Source: Acinetobacter sp. CS-2 (GTDB lineage: Bacteria; Pseudomonadota; Gammaproteobacteria; Pseudomonadales; Moraxellaceae). Taken from it: a stretch of DNA of 64,000 bases. The translations under genes were made by a program, and so were the position numbers. Positions 16,215 through 23,609 of this stretch are shown in pieces (the first letter of the stretch is position 1; every line of letters starts with the position of its first letter). The notes beneath the pieces were generated by a model, which did not search any database, was not told where the DNA came from, and saw only the letters and a list, made by a program, of their open reading frames with translations. Where the stretch lies: positions 1,178,001 through 1,242,000 of the forward strand of contig NZ_CP067019.1 in the NCBI RefSeq assembly GCF_016599715.1. Direction: 5' to 3'.

Positions 16215-16544
16215 ATGGCAAACGTAAACAAAGTCACAGTGATGGGCGTATTAGGCCGTGACCCTGAAACAAAACAATTTCCCAACGGCGGAAGCATTAC
16301 AACATTCAGTGTTGCAACTATTGATAATTGGAAAGACTAGACTACAAGCGAACGCAAACAGGCTACAGAGTGGCACAGAATCGCCACCAGTAACCGATTG
16401 ACCAAGATTGCGAGGTGTAAGTACCTCAAGCAAGGCGGAAAGGTTTATATAGAGGATTCATTGCGTACCCGAAAGTGGAAAGACCAAAGCGGTAATGAAA
16501 AGGAAGTGACAGAGATTAGAGCCGATGTGCTGCAATTGCTTTAG
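16215..16544 (+). pseudogene. ssb: ssb-like gene interrupted by a TAG codon
   Basis: Reading from ATG 16215 gives the N-terminus of a single-stranded DNA-binding protein (MANVNKVTVMGVLGRDPETK, then FPNGGSITTFSVAT and NWKD). It stops at TAG (16338-16340). Reading through in the same frame continues the SSB OB fold: TSERKQATEWHRI, LTKIARCKYLKQGGKVYIED, KWKDQSG, ending at 16542-16544. Only one base change separates it from an intact 109-aa SSB (Lys or Gln is usual at the stop). Either the gene is dead or it depends on TAG suppression. It lacks a long acidic tail, so it would be a short phage-type SSB. It lies 38 bp beyond the iteron palindrome. Confidence 0.8.
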
Positions 16545-16694
16545 TGAATAGCTTCCTTAGTTGGGGGCTTGTTCGCAATCCGATGCAATCTATATCTGTC
16601 CGTATCTGTGCATATTTTTGTATCTACTAATTGCAAATTATTCTTAAAAGAATAAAATGAGATTGTAAGGGTGTAATAACCCTTTATATTATCT

Positions 16695-16717
16695 AGCCCA
16701 AATTAATGGGCTTTTTT
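16695..16717 (+). terminator. Terminator after ssb region
   Basis: AGCCCA (16695-16700), six-base loop, TGGGCT (16707-16712) and a T run. It ends the replication operon. Confidence 0.75.
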
Positions 16718-16771
16718 AGACTCTAAAGAAAAGTAGAGTGCTGTTTTATCCTGCTTATATGGAGAACGACT

Positions 16772-16954
16772 ATGAAAATGCATTTTTCAAATGTAAGCCT
16801 TTCATCTATTCGTAAAGCCAATCAGAATATGATTGACGGCAAGAAAGCTGATACCTCAAGCCTCCCAGTAAGTGTTCAGCAAGATATTTTAAAACGCCGC
16901 TACTCTGCAAATGAGATTAACAGTGCCTATGCGCGCACTCTTAGCCGAGATTAA
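16772..16954 (+). CDS. Small unknown satellite protein
   Basis: A 60-aa soluble basic protein with GGAG 8 nt before the ATG. The sequence (SSIRKANQNMIDGKKADTSSLP, then VQQDILKRRYSANEINSAYART) reads as two helices with many Arg and Lys, which could bind nucleic acid. No family recognised. It begins a separate two-gene unit after a terminator; the membrane protein gene starts 8 nt later. Confidence 0.6.
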   Translation: MKMHFSNVSLSSIRKANQNMIDGKKADTSSLPVSVQQDILKRRYSANEINSAYARTLSRD

Positions 16955-16962
16955 GCATTCAT

Positions 16963-17433
16963 ATGAGCAGACATCAAACTTTCACTAAATTGGTGACGGA
17001 TGACAAAGATTTTGTCGGCATGGTCGCTTACACAATATATAAAAATGAAAAATTAGACTGGATTGCTCAATTTAAGACACAAAATTCAAATCGAGAGCCA
17101 ACAGAGGATGAGTTAAAACAATTCAACTTAACCACTGATTCAGATCTGCGTATACAACAATATCGCCAAATGGCTGAAACAAGTGTTAATAACTTTGTTA
17201 GCGCAACAATAGTTGATGAGCTAACTCAGTACCAATTGGCTATTAGAGATGATGCTATTGTAAAGGCTGCTAAAAAAGGCTTTTGGCAAGGGATTGGGGA
17301 AAATGTTTTGGCAGGTATTATTGGTGCTGCCATAGTGACCCTTTTTCAACTTGGGATATGGTTGTATCAGGTAAAAGACAATCCTGAGTTTAAAAAACAA
17401 GCCACAGATCAAATACAACAAACAGCAAATTAA
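16963..17433 (+). CDS. Unknown tail-anchored membrane protein
   Basis: A 156-aa protein. Residues 1-110 are soluble and helical (TFTKLVTDDKDFVGMVAYTIYKNEKLDWIAQF, then FVSATIVDELTQYQLAIRD). One glycine-rich transmembrane helix follows (about 112-138, FWQGIGENVLAGIIGAAIVTLFQLGIWLY), then a short polar tail, so the bulk should face the cytoplasm. Similar small proteins with a 'MVAYTIYKNEKL' opening occur in mobile elements, but I know no function. Position at the far end of a satellite, outside the replication operon, is where cargo genes such as phage-defence or exclusion factors often sit; that is inference. Confidence 0.65.
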   Translation: MSRHQTFTKLVTDDKDFVGMVAYTIYKNEKLDWIAQFKTQNSNREPTEDELKQFNLTTDSDLRIQQYRQMAETSVNNFVSATIVDELTQYQLAIRDDAIVKAAKKGFWQGIGENVLAGIIGAAIVTLFQLGIWLYQVKDNPEFKKQATDQIQQTAN

Positions 17434-17438
17434 TAAAT

Positions 17439-17463
17439 AGCCTCCTTGACAGGGGGCTTTTTT
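17439..17463 (+). terminator. Terminator of the small-protein/membrane-protein unit
   Basis: AGCCTCC (17439-17445), loop, GGGGGCT (17452-17458) and a T run, directly behind the stop. Confidence 0.8.
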
Positions 17464-17821
17464 AATGTCGATAAAATCAAACTAAATCGACATAACATAG
17501 ATAACGTGTCGATTGGGTACACCTTATTCACCAGTCCAATAGCTAAACCTAGTCATAAGTTAGCTATAACTAGCTATCTGCAATCCCTGTTTTGTCACAC
17601 TACATCCAACTAGAACGCCGTATTTTACAGATACGCCATATCCTGAATTTGCTTTGAGTAAAGCAGAAATACTTTATTTTTATTGGCATAAACTACCAAA
17701 AAAAACCACATAAAATAGGCCCATACTGGATATCTTTATTATAAATTAACCCTAAACCAAAATTTAAACATATAAAACAAATACTTATATTGGTTTTTTC
17801 TATTTTTTTATAGTTGTTTTA

Positions 17822-17852
17822 GGGTTGTTTTACCTGTTTCGCAAAACAACCC
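17822..17852. repeat. 10-bp perfect inverted repeat
   Basis: GGGTTGTTTT (17822-17831) and AAAACAACCC (17843-17852) around an 11-nt loop. It is not followed by a T run and not near a gene end, so a protein-binding or DNA-structure role is as likely as termination. Confidence 0.6.
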
Positions 17853-17990
17853 CATGAAGCTTTTTGTCAAGCATAATTTTTTAGTATGTTTGAACCGATA
17901 ATGATTGGCAAAATATTACATTTTCAGCACATAAGATTAGTGATTTATCAATGTAAAAATAACGAATAAATTTGTGTATTGTGGAATTGA

Positions 17991-18028
17991 AAAAGCCCCC
18001 ATGCTTATGATTAGGCATGGGGGCTTTT
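17991..18028. terminator. 14-bp perfect hairpin, bidirectional terminator shape
   Basis: AAAAGCCCCCATGC (17991-18004) and GCATGGGGGCTTTT (18015-18028) with a 10-nt loop. It has an A run on one side and a T run on the other, so it can end transcription in both directions. No annotated gene ends here, which points to an unrecognised RNA or to insulation of the element's end. Confidence 0.65.
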
Positions 18029-18307
18029 CTGCGAAGATAGAGTTTTAAAACTTGAGTAACCTTACCATAGTTTTTACATGGTTAAATCAATAAGGAAAAG
18101 TGCTTGGGCAATGATGGACTCTTGATATCGGAAACAAGCCACAGGAATCGGAAAGCATGGAATTAAAAAACCAAGTAAATTACAACCATGATTGGTAGGT
18201 GTGCAAATACATATTCAAAATTGTTACGCTACTACCGATCAAGTAGGCTTTGCACTGATAAACAAGGGGTTAGATAACCCGACTAAAAAAGGGGTACATT
18301 CAGGAAT

Positions 18308-18327
18308 GAGGATACAAGAGAGGATAC
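18308..18327 (+). promoter_or_regulatory. GAGGATAC repeats, probable integrase arm sites (right)
   Basis: Two identical GAGGATAC copies at 18308-18315 and 18320-18327, 12 bp apart, ending 63 bp before the right att core. They match the GAGGATATA word clustered next to the left core. Confidence 0.5.
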
Positions 18328-18390
18328 GCAGCGATATAGTGAAATAGTAAAGCCTTTGTTTGTATGGCTTGTAGAGCATTGTTCTATCCC

Positions 18391-18404
18391 CGCTGAGCGC
18401 ACCA
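18391..18404 (+). repeat. att core, right copy (attR of satellite)
   Basis: CGCTGAGCGCACCA, identical to 10182-10195; flanking bases differ on both sides. The two copies bound an 8.2-kb segment that starts with the integrase gene. The upstream bases TTCTATCCCC do not complete a tRNA T arm. Confidence 0.7.
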
Positions 18405-19082
18405 TTTATCTGTTAAACTATTGTAATTATTATAATTTATAAATTAATTTTTCATTTTGTGTATTCATAATTATTTTCACTTGTTTGTAATTGAATATTT
18501 TATAACTCACTAAATTTTTATTCTTTTATATTCATATCTATCTAATTGCATTGTATTTATATAAAAATACTTTAATTCACCTACTTATATCCTTATCTCA
18601 TTGAGTACTTTGTATTGGTCAAATACTTAAGACTCGGGGGAAACAGGATTCGAACTGGTGGAATCATTATGAATGGATGTAAGAAGATAAATCAGATAGA
18701 TGCTTTGGCCAACGATGCTCTTTTTGAATTATGGTACAGAAACATGAAGAGAGCGTTATCCATGTGAAGAAGGGTGAGCCGCGGGATTAGGTTATTGATG
18801 AGTTAGATATAGAGTAGGAAAGTTGAATTGGGAAATTGTAAAATCATGATTTCAACCGGTACCGATATAATTTTATCGAATTTAAAATTCCAGAATTCTT
18901 AAAGAAAAAATCTTTTACTATATTATGGGAACTCCAGTAGTTCTATATCTGCTTTTATCAGTAATTCCAAATTTAATCGGTTGCCTAGTACCTGAGAGTT
19001 ACTGTCTTGCTGGATCAGATAAATTGGTTGATGTTCTAACTATTTCCACATACGTGATACCAATTATTTTAATTATTGTTGT
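18405..19082. other. Degraded AT-rich DNA right of the satellite
   Basis: About 680 bp of very AT-rich sequence with no coding ORF. It holds a tRNA-like scrap at 18633-18662 and otherwise nothing I recognise. The short frame at 18925 is the shadow of the transposase relic that follows. Confidence 0.5.
18633..18662 (-). other. tRNA 3'-half-like fragment
   Basis: On the minus strand the sequence reads CCACCAGTTCGAATCCTG and then a run of C. This resembles a T arm (GTTCGAATC) and an acceptor strand, but the stems are mismatched and no CCA end or 5' half is seen. It is at best a tRNA remnant from an old integration. Confidence 0.3.
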
Positions 19083-19170
19083 CTTCCATATCGGCGGTAA
19101 AAAACTTGCCTATTACTTGCTTGTAACATGTAAATGCTGTGACAAAACTATCCCAATGATCACTATGATC
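19083..19170 (-). pseudogene. Relic of an IS1-family transposase
   Basis: The minus strand translates to SDHWDSFVTAFTCYKQVIGK followed by FFT, then a diverged ADMEDNN. The two intact transposases at 22022 and 22841 read SDHWDSFITAFKNCKQSIGK, FFT and VGIEGNN at the same place. Only about 30 codons remain; no terminal inverted repeat is seen nearby. It marks an older copy of the same kind of element. Confidence 0.7.
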
Positions 19171-19269
19171 TAGCTCCTCCATTTTTATGCAGGCTTGCAT
19201 CTTAGAAAGGCATCCGTCAACTTTCTGTGCATATATTTTGGCTCAGTAAAAACCTATGATGTGTAACCC

Positions 19270-21012
19270 TTAATATCCACGTGTTGCGCCATCCGGATTA
19301 CGTGGATCAGAATAGCCATAGATGCCATCTGGCAGAATTTGGATGGTTTGGGTTCTGCCCATGGTAGATTTCTGCACAATTTTATGACCTTTTTGCTTTA
19401 ATAATTCGAGGGTATCGGCACTGATGCCTTTTTCCACACGGATTTCGTCCGGTAACCACTGGTGATGAATTCGTGGTACCGCTGCCACTTCAGCTGGGTT
19501 CATCTGAAAATCGATGCTATTGATCAGGGTTTGTAGCACGGTACTGATAATTCGGGAACCTCCCGGGCTGCCAGTGACCAGCCAAGCTTTCTGATTTTTT
19601 AATACAATTGTGGGTGTCATTGAAGACAGTGGACGTTTATAGGGAGCAATGGCATTGGCATCTCCGCCAATTAAACCAAAAGCATTCTCTACACCGTGTT
19701 TGGCTGAAAAATCATCCATTTCATTGTTGAGTAAAATGCCGGTACCTGCTGCGACAATGCCACTGCCAAAGTTGAAATTCAGGGTATAGGTCACCGAAAC
19801 GACATTGCCGTGTTGATCGACCACTGAATAATGTGTGGTTTGGTCACTTTCATAGGGGATCGGGTTGTTGGGCTGAATGGAGACCGAAGGACGGGCTGTG
19901 GTAGCTGAAATCTGCTGAGCTAGCATTTTCGCATATGGCTTTGAACTAAGACCTGCCACAGGCACATGTACAAAATCAGGGTCTCCCAGATATTTAGACC
20001 GGTCGGCATAGGCCAGTTTCATGCTTTCGGCCAGATAATGAAGGGTCTGGGCACTATTTGCTCCCCACTGTTGCAAGGGGAATTGTTCCAAAATATTCAG
20101 CATTTGTACCAGATGTACACCGCCGGAACTTGGCGGTGGCATGGTGACAATCTGATAGCCTTTATAATTGCCCCTGATGGGCTGACGTTCGATAACTTTA
20201 TAGGCATGCAGATCACTTTTTTGCATGATGCCCTGATGCTGCTGAATTTCTGCAATAATTTTGTCGCCGATTTCCCCACGATAAAACATGCGACTACCCT
20301 GTTGGCTAATTACTCGCAAGGAATGCGCCAAATCCTGCTGAACTAAACGTTCACCATAGCGTAAGGGGCGATTCTCTTGAAAGAAAATAGCACGTGAACT
20401 GGGCCATTTACCTAATTTATCTTGAGCTGCATTCAGCATTTTGGCCAAAGAATGGCTGACCGGAATGCCGTTTTCTGCCAGTTGAATTGCAGGGGTGATT
20501 ACCTCTGAGAGGGGCAAGCTTCCCCATTTTTTCAGGGCATATTCCAGACCTGCGACTGTGCCAGGAACCCCGATGGCATCATGTGAATACAGTGATTTGC
20601 CGGCAATAATATTGCCATTTTCATCCAGATACATATCCCGTGACGCACGACGTGGAGCCATTTCACGAAAATCCAGCGCAATATTTTTACCAGACTGGGC
20701 ATCATGCACAATCAGAAAACCTCCACCGCCCAGATTACCGGCATGCGGTAAAACCACTGCCAAGGTAAATCCAACGGCAACGGCGGCATCAACCGCATTG
20801 CCACCGCGTTTCAGAATGTCCAGACCGACCTGACTGGCGATTTCATGTTCGGAGGCTACCATACCATTTTGTGCCCGAACCGGATGAAAAATGTCATTAT
20901 CATAATCATAACTGCTAAGCGTTGCCTGATTGAGTGCCGTATTTGCATAAAGTTCAGTAGTAAGGCAACAAAGTGTGGCCAAGCTAAGTTTCAGGGCAAA
21001 ACGGATCAACAT
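19270..21012 (-). CDS. ggt: Gamma-glutamyltransferase
   Basis: A periplasmic gamma-glutamyltranspeptidase that cleaves glutathione and gamma-glutamyl compounds and so recycles cysteine and glutamate. The start is placed at codon 13 of the longest frame (MLIRFALKLSLATLCCL), giving a normal signal peptide cut after LYA; 580 aa. The proenzyme matures by cutting before the Thr in DQTTHYSVVD (about residue 392). Other motifs are GGNAVDAAVAVGFTLAVVLPHAGNLGGGGF near residue 65, MPPPSSGG, and the late PLSSMTPTIV and TGSPGGSRI of the small subunit. Large and small subunit regions are complete. It stands alone between the transposase relic and the merR gene. Confidence 0.93.
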   Translation of the reverse strand: MLIRFALKLSLATLCCLTTELYANTALNQATLSSYDYDNDIFHPVRAQNGMVASEHEIASQVGLDILKRGGNAVDAAVAVGFTLAVVLPHAGNLGGGGFLIVHDAQSGKNIALDFREMAPRRASRDMYLDENGNIIAGKSLYSHDAIGVPGTVAGLEYALKKWGSLPLSEVITPAIQLAENGIPVSHSLAKMLNAAQDKLGKWPSSRAIFFQENRPLRYGERLVQQDLAHSLRVISQQGSRMFYRGEIGDKIIAEIQQHQGIMQKSDLHAYKVIERQPIRGNYKGYQIVTMPPPSSGGVHLVQMLNILEQFPLQQWGANSAQTLHYLAESMKLAYADRSKYLGDPDFVHVPVAGLSSKPYAKMLAQQISATTARPSVSIQPNNPIPYESDQTTHYSVVDQHGNVVSVTYTLNFNFGSGIVAAGTGILLNNEMDDFSAKHGVENAFGLIGGDANAIAPYKRPLSSMTPTIVLKNQKAWLVTGSPGGSRIISTVLQTLINSIDFQMNPAEVAAVPRIHHQWLPDEIRVEKGISADTLELLKQKGHKIVQKSTMGRTQTIQILPDGIYGYSDPRNPDGATRGY

Positions 21013-21279
21013 AATATTTCTCAAGAAAACGAACAGTCGAAGCCACACAGCATTCAGCGCACTATCCGCGCGTCGTTTTGGGGCGTCTTAGTATATGCTG
21101 AAATTCATATCTGGTTGAGGGTTGATAGAAAAAGCAGGTTAGGACAATGCCGTAAAAGACCATGAAATCATCAGATCGCTCAGTGATGATTTTCTCACAA
21201 GCGAATTTTTTCAATCAGCATTCAGCAGTTCGGCCTGTTTTTTCAGCATAGTTTTTGAAGCACTACCGAATTTTTAATT

Positions 21280-21357
21280 TCATTTTTTCTGATTGTAAAA
21301 TACGACCAGTAATACCGCGACTATGATCAGTATCACAACTATTACATATCTTTCCAT
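21280..21357 (-). CDS. 25-aa single-pass membrane peptide, coupled to merR
   Basis: ATG at 21357 reads Met-Glu-Arg-Tyr, then an unbroken hydrophobic helix (VIVVILIIVAVLLVVFY) and a polar end NQKK before TGA (21280-21282). The Shine-Dalgarno-like AGGTGA ends at the merR stop: its TGA is the merR stop codon, and the ATG follows 4 nt later. This is a strong sign of translational coupling. The size and layout recall tiny membrane proteins such as KdpF or CydX, but no homology is claimed. It would sit in the inner membrane, N-terminus probably inside. Confidence 0.6.
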   Translation of the reverse strand: MERYVIVVILIIVAVLLVVFYNQKK

Positions 21358-21361
21358 AGGT

Positions 21362-21724
21362 TCACCTGTAACTAATCGGTGGTCTTAATTCCGAGCATTT
21401 AATCTCAAAGCTATTTTTATAGTAATCCGGAGCTGATTCTAAATCAGACAGTAATTTAGCTTTAGTGTATTCAGCTGGTGATAGCCTTAATAGCGATGGA
21501 ATGTAATTGGATTTGTATGCTATAGGGTATCTTTGTTTAATTTCCGTCAGGGTAAAATCTAATTTTTTAGCGCTTTGAATCAGTTTGAGTTGCTGTAAGT
21601 TTTGTTCAGTATAATCCTTATAACCATTGCTTCTAATAAGTGGTTTAATTAATTGCAGTTTTTCATAAAACCGGATGGTATCCCGACTGAGATTGATGTG
21701 TTGTGCTAATTCTCCGACTAGCAT
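21362..21724 (-). CDS. MerR-family transcriptional regulator
   Basis: A 120-aa MerR-type regulator. The start is put at ATG 21724 (GGAG 6 nt upstream); 21727 is the neighbouring alternative and 21793 a longer, unlikely one. The N-terminal winged helix is clear: MLVGELAQHINLSRDTIRFYEKLQLI, then SNGYKDYTEQNLQQLKLIQSAKKLDFTLTEI. The effector region after residue 75 is short (SPAEYTKAKLLSDLESAPDYYKN) and has few Cys, so a metal sensor is not indicated. It probably controlled the divergent SDR gene through the spaced promoter between them. It forms a unit with the 25-aa peptide gene. Confidence 0.8.
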   Translation of the reverse strand: MLVGELAQHINLSRDTIRFYEKLQLIKPLIRSNGYKDYTEQNLQQLKLIQSAKKLDFTLTEIKQRYPIAYKSNYIPSLLRLSPAEYTKAKLLSDLESAPDYYKNSFEIKCSELRPPISYR

Positions 21725-21744
21725 CATAATCTCCACATCTTCTG

Positions 21745-21785
21745 TATAAAAACACTTGACCCTAGAGTGTAGTTCATACTTTATC
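21745..21785 (+). promoter_or_regulatory. MerR-type promoter/operator for the divergent SDR gene
   Basis: On the + strand TTGACC is followed by CTAGAGTGTAGTTCATACT and a -10-like TTATCT. The long spacer with an imperfect dyad is the hallmark of promoters that MerR proteins untwist. It lies between merR (minus strand) and the SDR start at 21792. Confidence 0.55.
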
Positions 21786-21986
21786 TTAAGCATGAATCAA
21801 TCAACAGAGTATCATTCTATGCAAGGCTTAAAACAAACAGCATGGGTGATTGGGGCAACAGGATTTATCGGTAAATTTTTAACGGCACAATTACTCAAAG
21901 AAAATTATCAAGTGTTTGCCATGTGCCGTAATCTCCGTCAGCAAGAAGCTCAATTACGGGACTGGTTAAATTCATCCGGTGCTGTA

Positions 21987-21994
21987 AAAAATTA
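21987..21994 (+). repeat. Target-site duplication, left copy
   Basis: AAAAATTA directly before the left end of IS copy 1; identical to 23602-23609 directly after the right end of IS copy 2. The inner ends of the two copies show no such duplication. Confidence 0.75.
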
Positions 21995-22782
21995 GGTGGT
22001 GTTTTAAAAAGTATGCTGACATTAAATGAAGCCATTATTGATGTAAAAGAAGGTTAAGTCGAAGGCTTTAAAATGGTTTTCAAGCTTTTTGGAGAAATTA
22101 CAACTTCTTCTAAAACCACGCCTTATTCGATGCCTTATTTTGCAATTATTACCTTCAATTCCTACAGTAAAAAACTTACCAATACTTTGCTTGCAGTTTT
22201 TAAAAGCAGTGATGAAACTGTCCCAATGATCACTTGCAATTCGGGTGTAGTGAATACCTAATTGTTTAAGCTTTGTCTTCAACCTTTGGACTGTAGCTAA
22301 ATCTCTCTTACCCCAAACATAAGCAACAATCTCACCTGTTTCTCGATGGTAAGCGTAAATAAGCCATTGTTTATTATTTTTATTTCCAACAAAAGTCCAG
22401 AATTCATCTACTTCGAGAGATTCATAATGACTTTGTTTAGGCTGAATTTGATAGGCCGATTCAGTTAAAGTCCGTAAGACTTTACCGATACTAATGCGCT
22501 CAACTTCAGCGATATCTCGTATACCGCTGCCTCTGACCATTAACTGTAATATTTTACGAGTAATGCCAGAATTACATCCTAGATAGCTCAGAGCATGGTC
22601 ACCAATAAACTGACGTTTGCAGTCTTTGCATTGGTAGTTCTGTTTCCCATCTACTTTGATGCCATTTTTCTTTATATTGTCACTGAGGCAGGTTGGACAT
22701 TTGATTTCTAGAGTTATTTGCATTTCTCTATTTTATCAAAACTCAACCTGCTTTTTTTTAGCATACTTTTTGATACACCACC
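21995..22782 (-). mobile_element. IS1-family element, copy 1 (788 bp)
   Basis: Bounded by inverted repeats GGTGGTGTTTTAAAAAGTAT at 21995 and the complement of GGTGGTGTATCAAAAAGTAT ending at 22782. The single transposase gene runs on the minus strand. Length and ends match copy 2. Confidence 0.85.
22022..22723 (-). CDS. IS1-family transposase (copy 1)
   Basis: A 233-aa transposase in a single reading frame, unlike classic IS1 where InsA and InsB are joined by frameshifting. The N-terminus has a zinc finger (CPTCLSDNIKKNG and CKDCKRQF), then a helix-turn-helix with GSGIRDIAEVERISIGKVLRTL. The catalytic domain has acidic residues in LEVDEFWTFVG, in ASDHWDSF and further on. The end RRSCNFSKKLENHFKAFDLTFFYINN is IS1 InsB-like. 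It appears intact and may be active. It differs from copy 2 at a few residues (Gln2/Arg2, Asn/Ser near residue 15, Ala/Thr near 90). Confidence 0.9.
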   Translation of the reverse strand: MQITLEIKCPTCLSDNIKKNGIKVDGKQNYQCKDCKRQFIGDHALSYLGCNSGITRKILQLMVRGSGIRDIAEVERISIGKVLRTLTESAYQIQPKQSHYESLEVDEFWTFVGNKNNKQWLIYAYHRETGEIVAYVWGKRDLATVQRLKTKLKQLGIHYTRIASDHWDSFITAFKNCKQSIGKFFTVGIEGNNCKIRHRIRRGFRRSCNFSKKLENHFKAFDLTFFYINNGFI

Positions 22783-22813
22783 CAAATTTTAAATATGGAT
22801 TTATTAATTTCTT

Positions 22814-23601
22814 GGTGGTGTTTCAAAAAGTATGCTGACATTAAATGAAGCCATTATTGATGTAAAAAAAGGTTAAGTCGAAAGCTTTAAAATGGTTTTC
22901 AATCTTTTTTGAAAAATTACAACTCCTTCTAAAACCGCGCCTAATTCGATGCCTTATTTTGCAATTATTACCTTCAATACCTACAGTAAAAAATTTACCA
23001 ATACTTTGCTTGCAGTTTTTAAAAGCAGTTATGAAACTGTCCCAATGATCACTTGCAATTCGGGTGTAGTGAATACCTAATTGTTTAAGCTTTGTCTTCA
23101 ATCGTTGAACTGTAGCTAAGTCTCTTTTACCCCAAACATAAGCAACAATCTCACCTGTTTCTCGATGGTAGGCGTAAATAAGCCATTGTTTATTATTTTT
23201 ATTTCCCACAAAAGTCCAAAACTCATCAACTTCAAGAGACTCATAATGACTTTGTTTAGGCTGAATTTGGTAGGTCGATTCGGTTAAAGTACGTAAAACT
23301 TTACCGATACTGATTCGCTCAACTTCAGCGATATCTCGTATACCACTACCTCTGACCATCAACTGTAATATTTTTCGAGTAATGCCTGAATTACATCCTA
23401 GATAGCTCAGAGCATGGTCACCAATAAACTGACGTTTACAGTCTTTGCACTGATAGTTTTGTTTCCCATCTACTTTGATGCCATTTTTCTTTATACTGTC
23501 ACTGAGGCAGGTTGGACATTTGATTTCTAGAGTTATTCGCATTTCTCTATTTTATCAAAATTCAACCTGCTTTGTTTCAGCATACTTTTTGAAACACCAC
23601 C
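22814..23601 (-). mobile_element. IS1-family element, copy 2 (788 bp)
   Basis: Same orientation as copy 1 and 31 bp from it. Ends GGTGGTGTTTCAAAAAGTAT at 22814 and its complement ending at 23601. The right flank AAAAATTA (23602-23609) pairs with the left flank of copy 1. Confidence 0.85.
22841..23542 (-). CDS. IS1-family transposase (copy 2)
   Basis: A 233-aa transposase almost identical to copy 1, with the same zinc finger, helix-turn-helix and DDE-type catalytic residues. It is complete, so both elements encode full enzymes. The nucleotide sequences differ at scattered sites, so the pair is not a recent tandem duplication. Confidence 0.9.
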   Translation of the reverse strand: MRITLEIKCPTCLSDSIKKNGIKVDGKQNYQCKDCKRQFIGDHALSYLGCNSGITRKILQLMVRGSGIRDIAEVERISIGKVLRTLTESTYQIQPKQSHYESLEVDEFWTFVGNKNNKQWLIYAYHRETGEIVAYVWGKRDLATVQRLKTKLKQLGIHYTRIASDHWDSFITAFKNCKQSIGKFFTVGIEGNNCKIRHRIRRGFRRSCNFSKKIENHFKAFDLTFFYINNGFI

Positions 23602-23609
23602 AAAAATTA
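23602..23609 (+). repeat. Target-site duplication, right copy
   Basis: AAAAATTA directly after IS copy 2; pairs with 21987-21994. Confidence 0.75.

Larger units (their letters stand above)
17464..18390. other. Non-coding right end of satellite
   Basis: About 930 bp with no credible ORF. It contains two strong palindromes (17822-17852 and 17991-18028, listed separately), direct GTTGTTTTA units at about 17813-17831, and two GAGGATAC repeats before the att core. A packaging (cos-like) site, a structured RNA or an ori auxiliary could lie here; the sequence alone does not decide. Confidence 0.6.

Noticed and set aside
10182..18404. Complete tRNA genes at the two att cores
   Set aside because: Only the acceptor-like 3' end is present; the upstream bases cannot form T, anticodon or D arms at either copy.
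18925..19173. 82-aa ORF with hydrophobic segments that looks like a small membrane protein
   Set aside because: Its 3' third is the antisense of an IS1-family transposase relic, and there is no ribosome site; treated as a shadow.
22022..23542. Frameshift-dependent InsA/InsB organisation for the IS1-like elements
   Set aside because: Both copies encode the whole 233-aa transposase in one uninterrupted frame.
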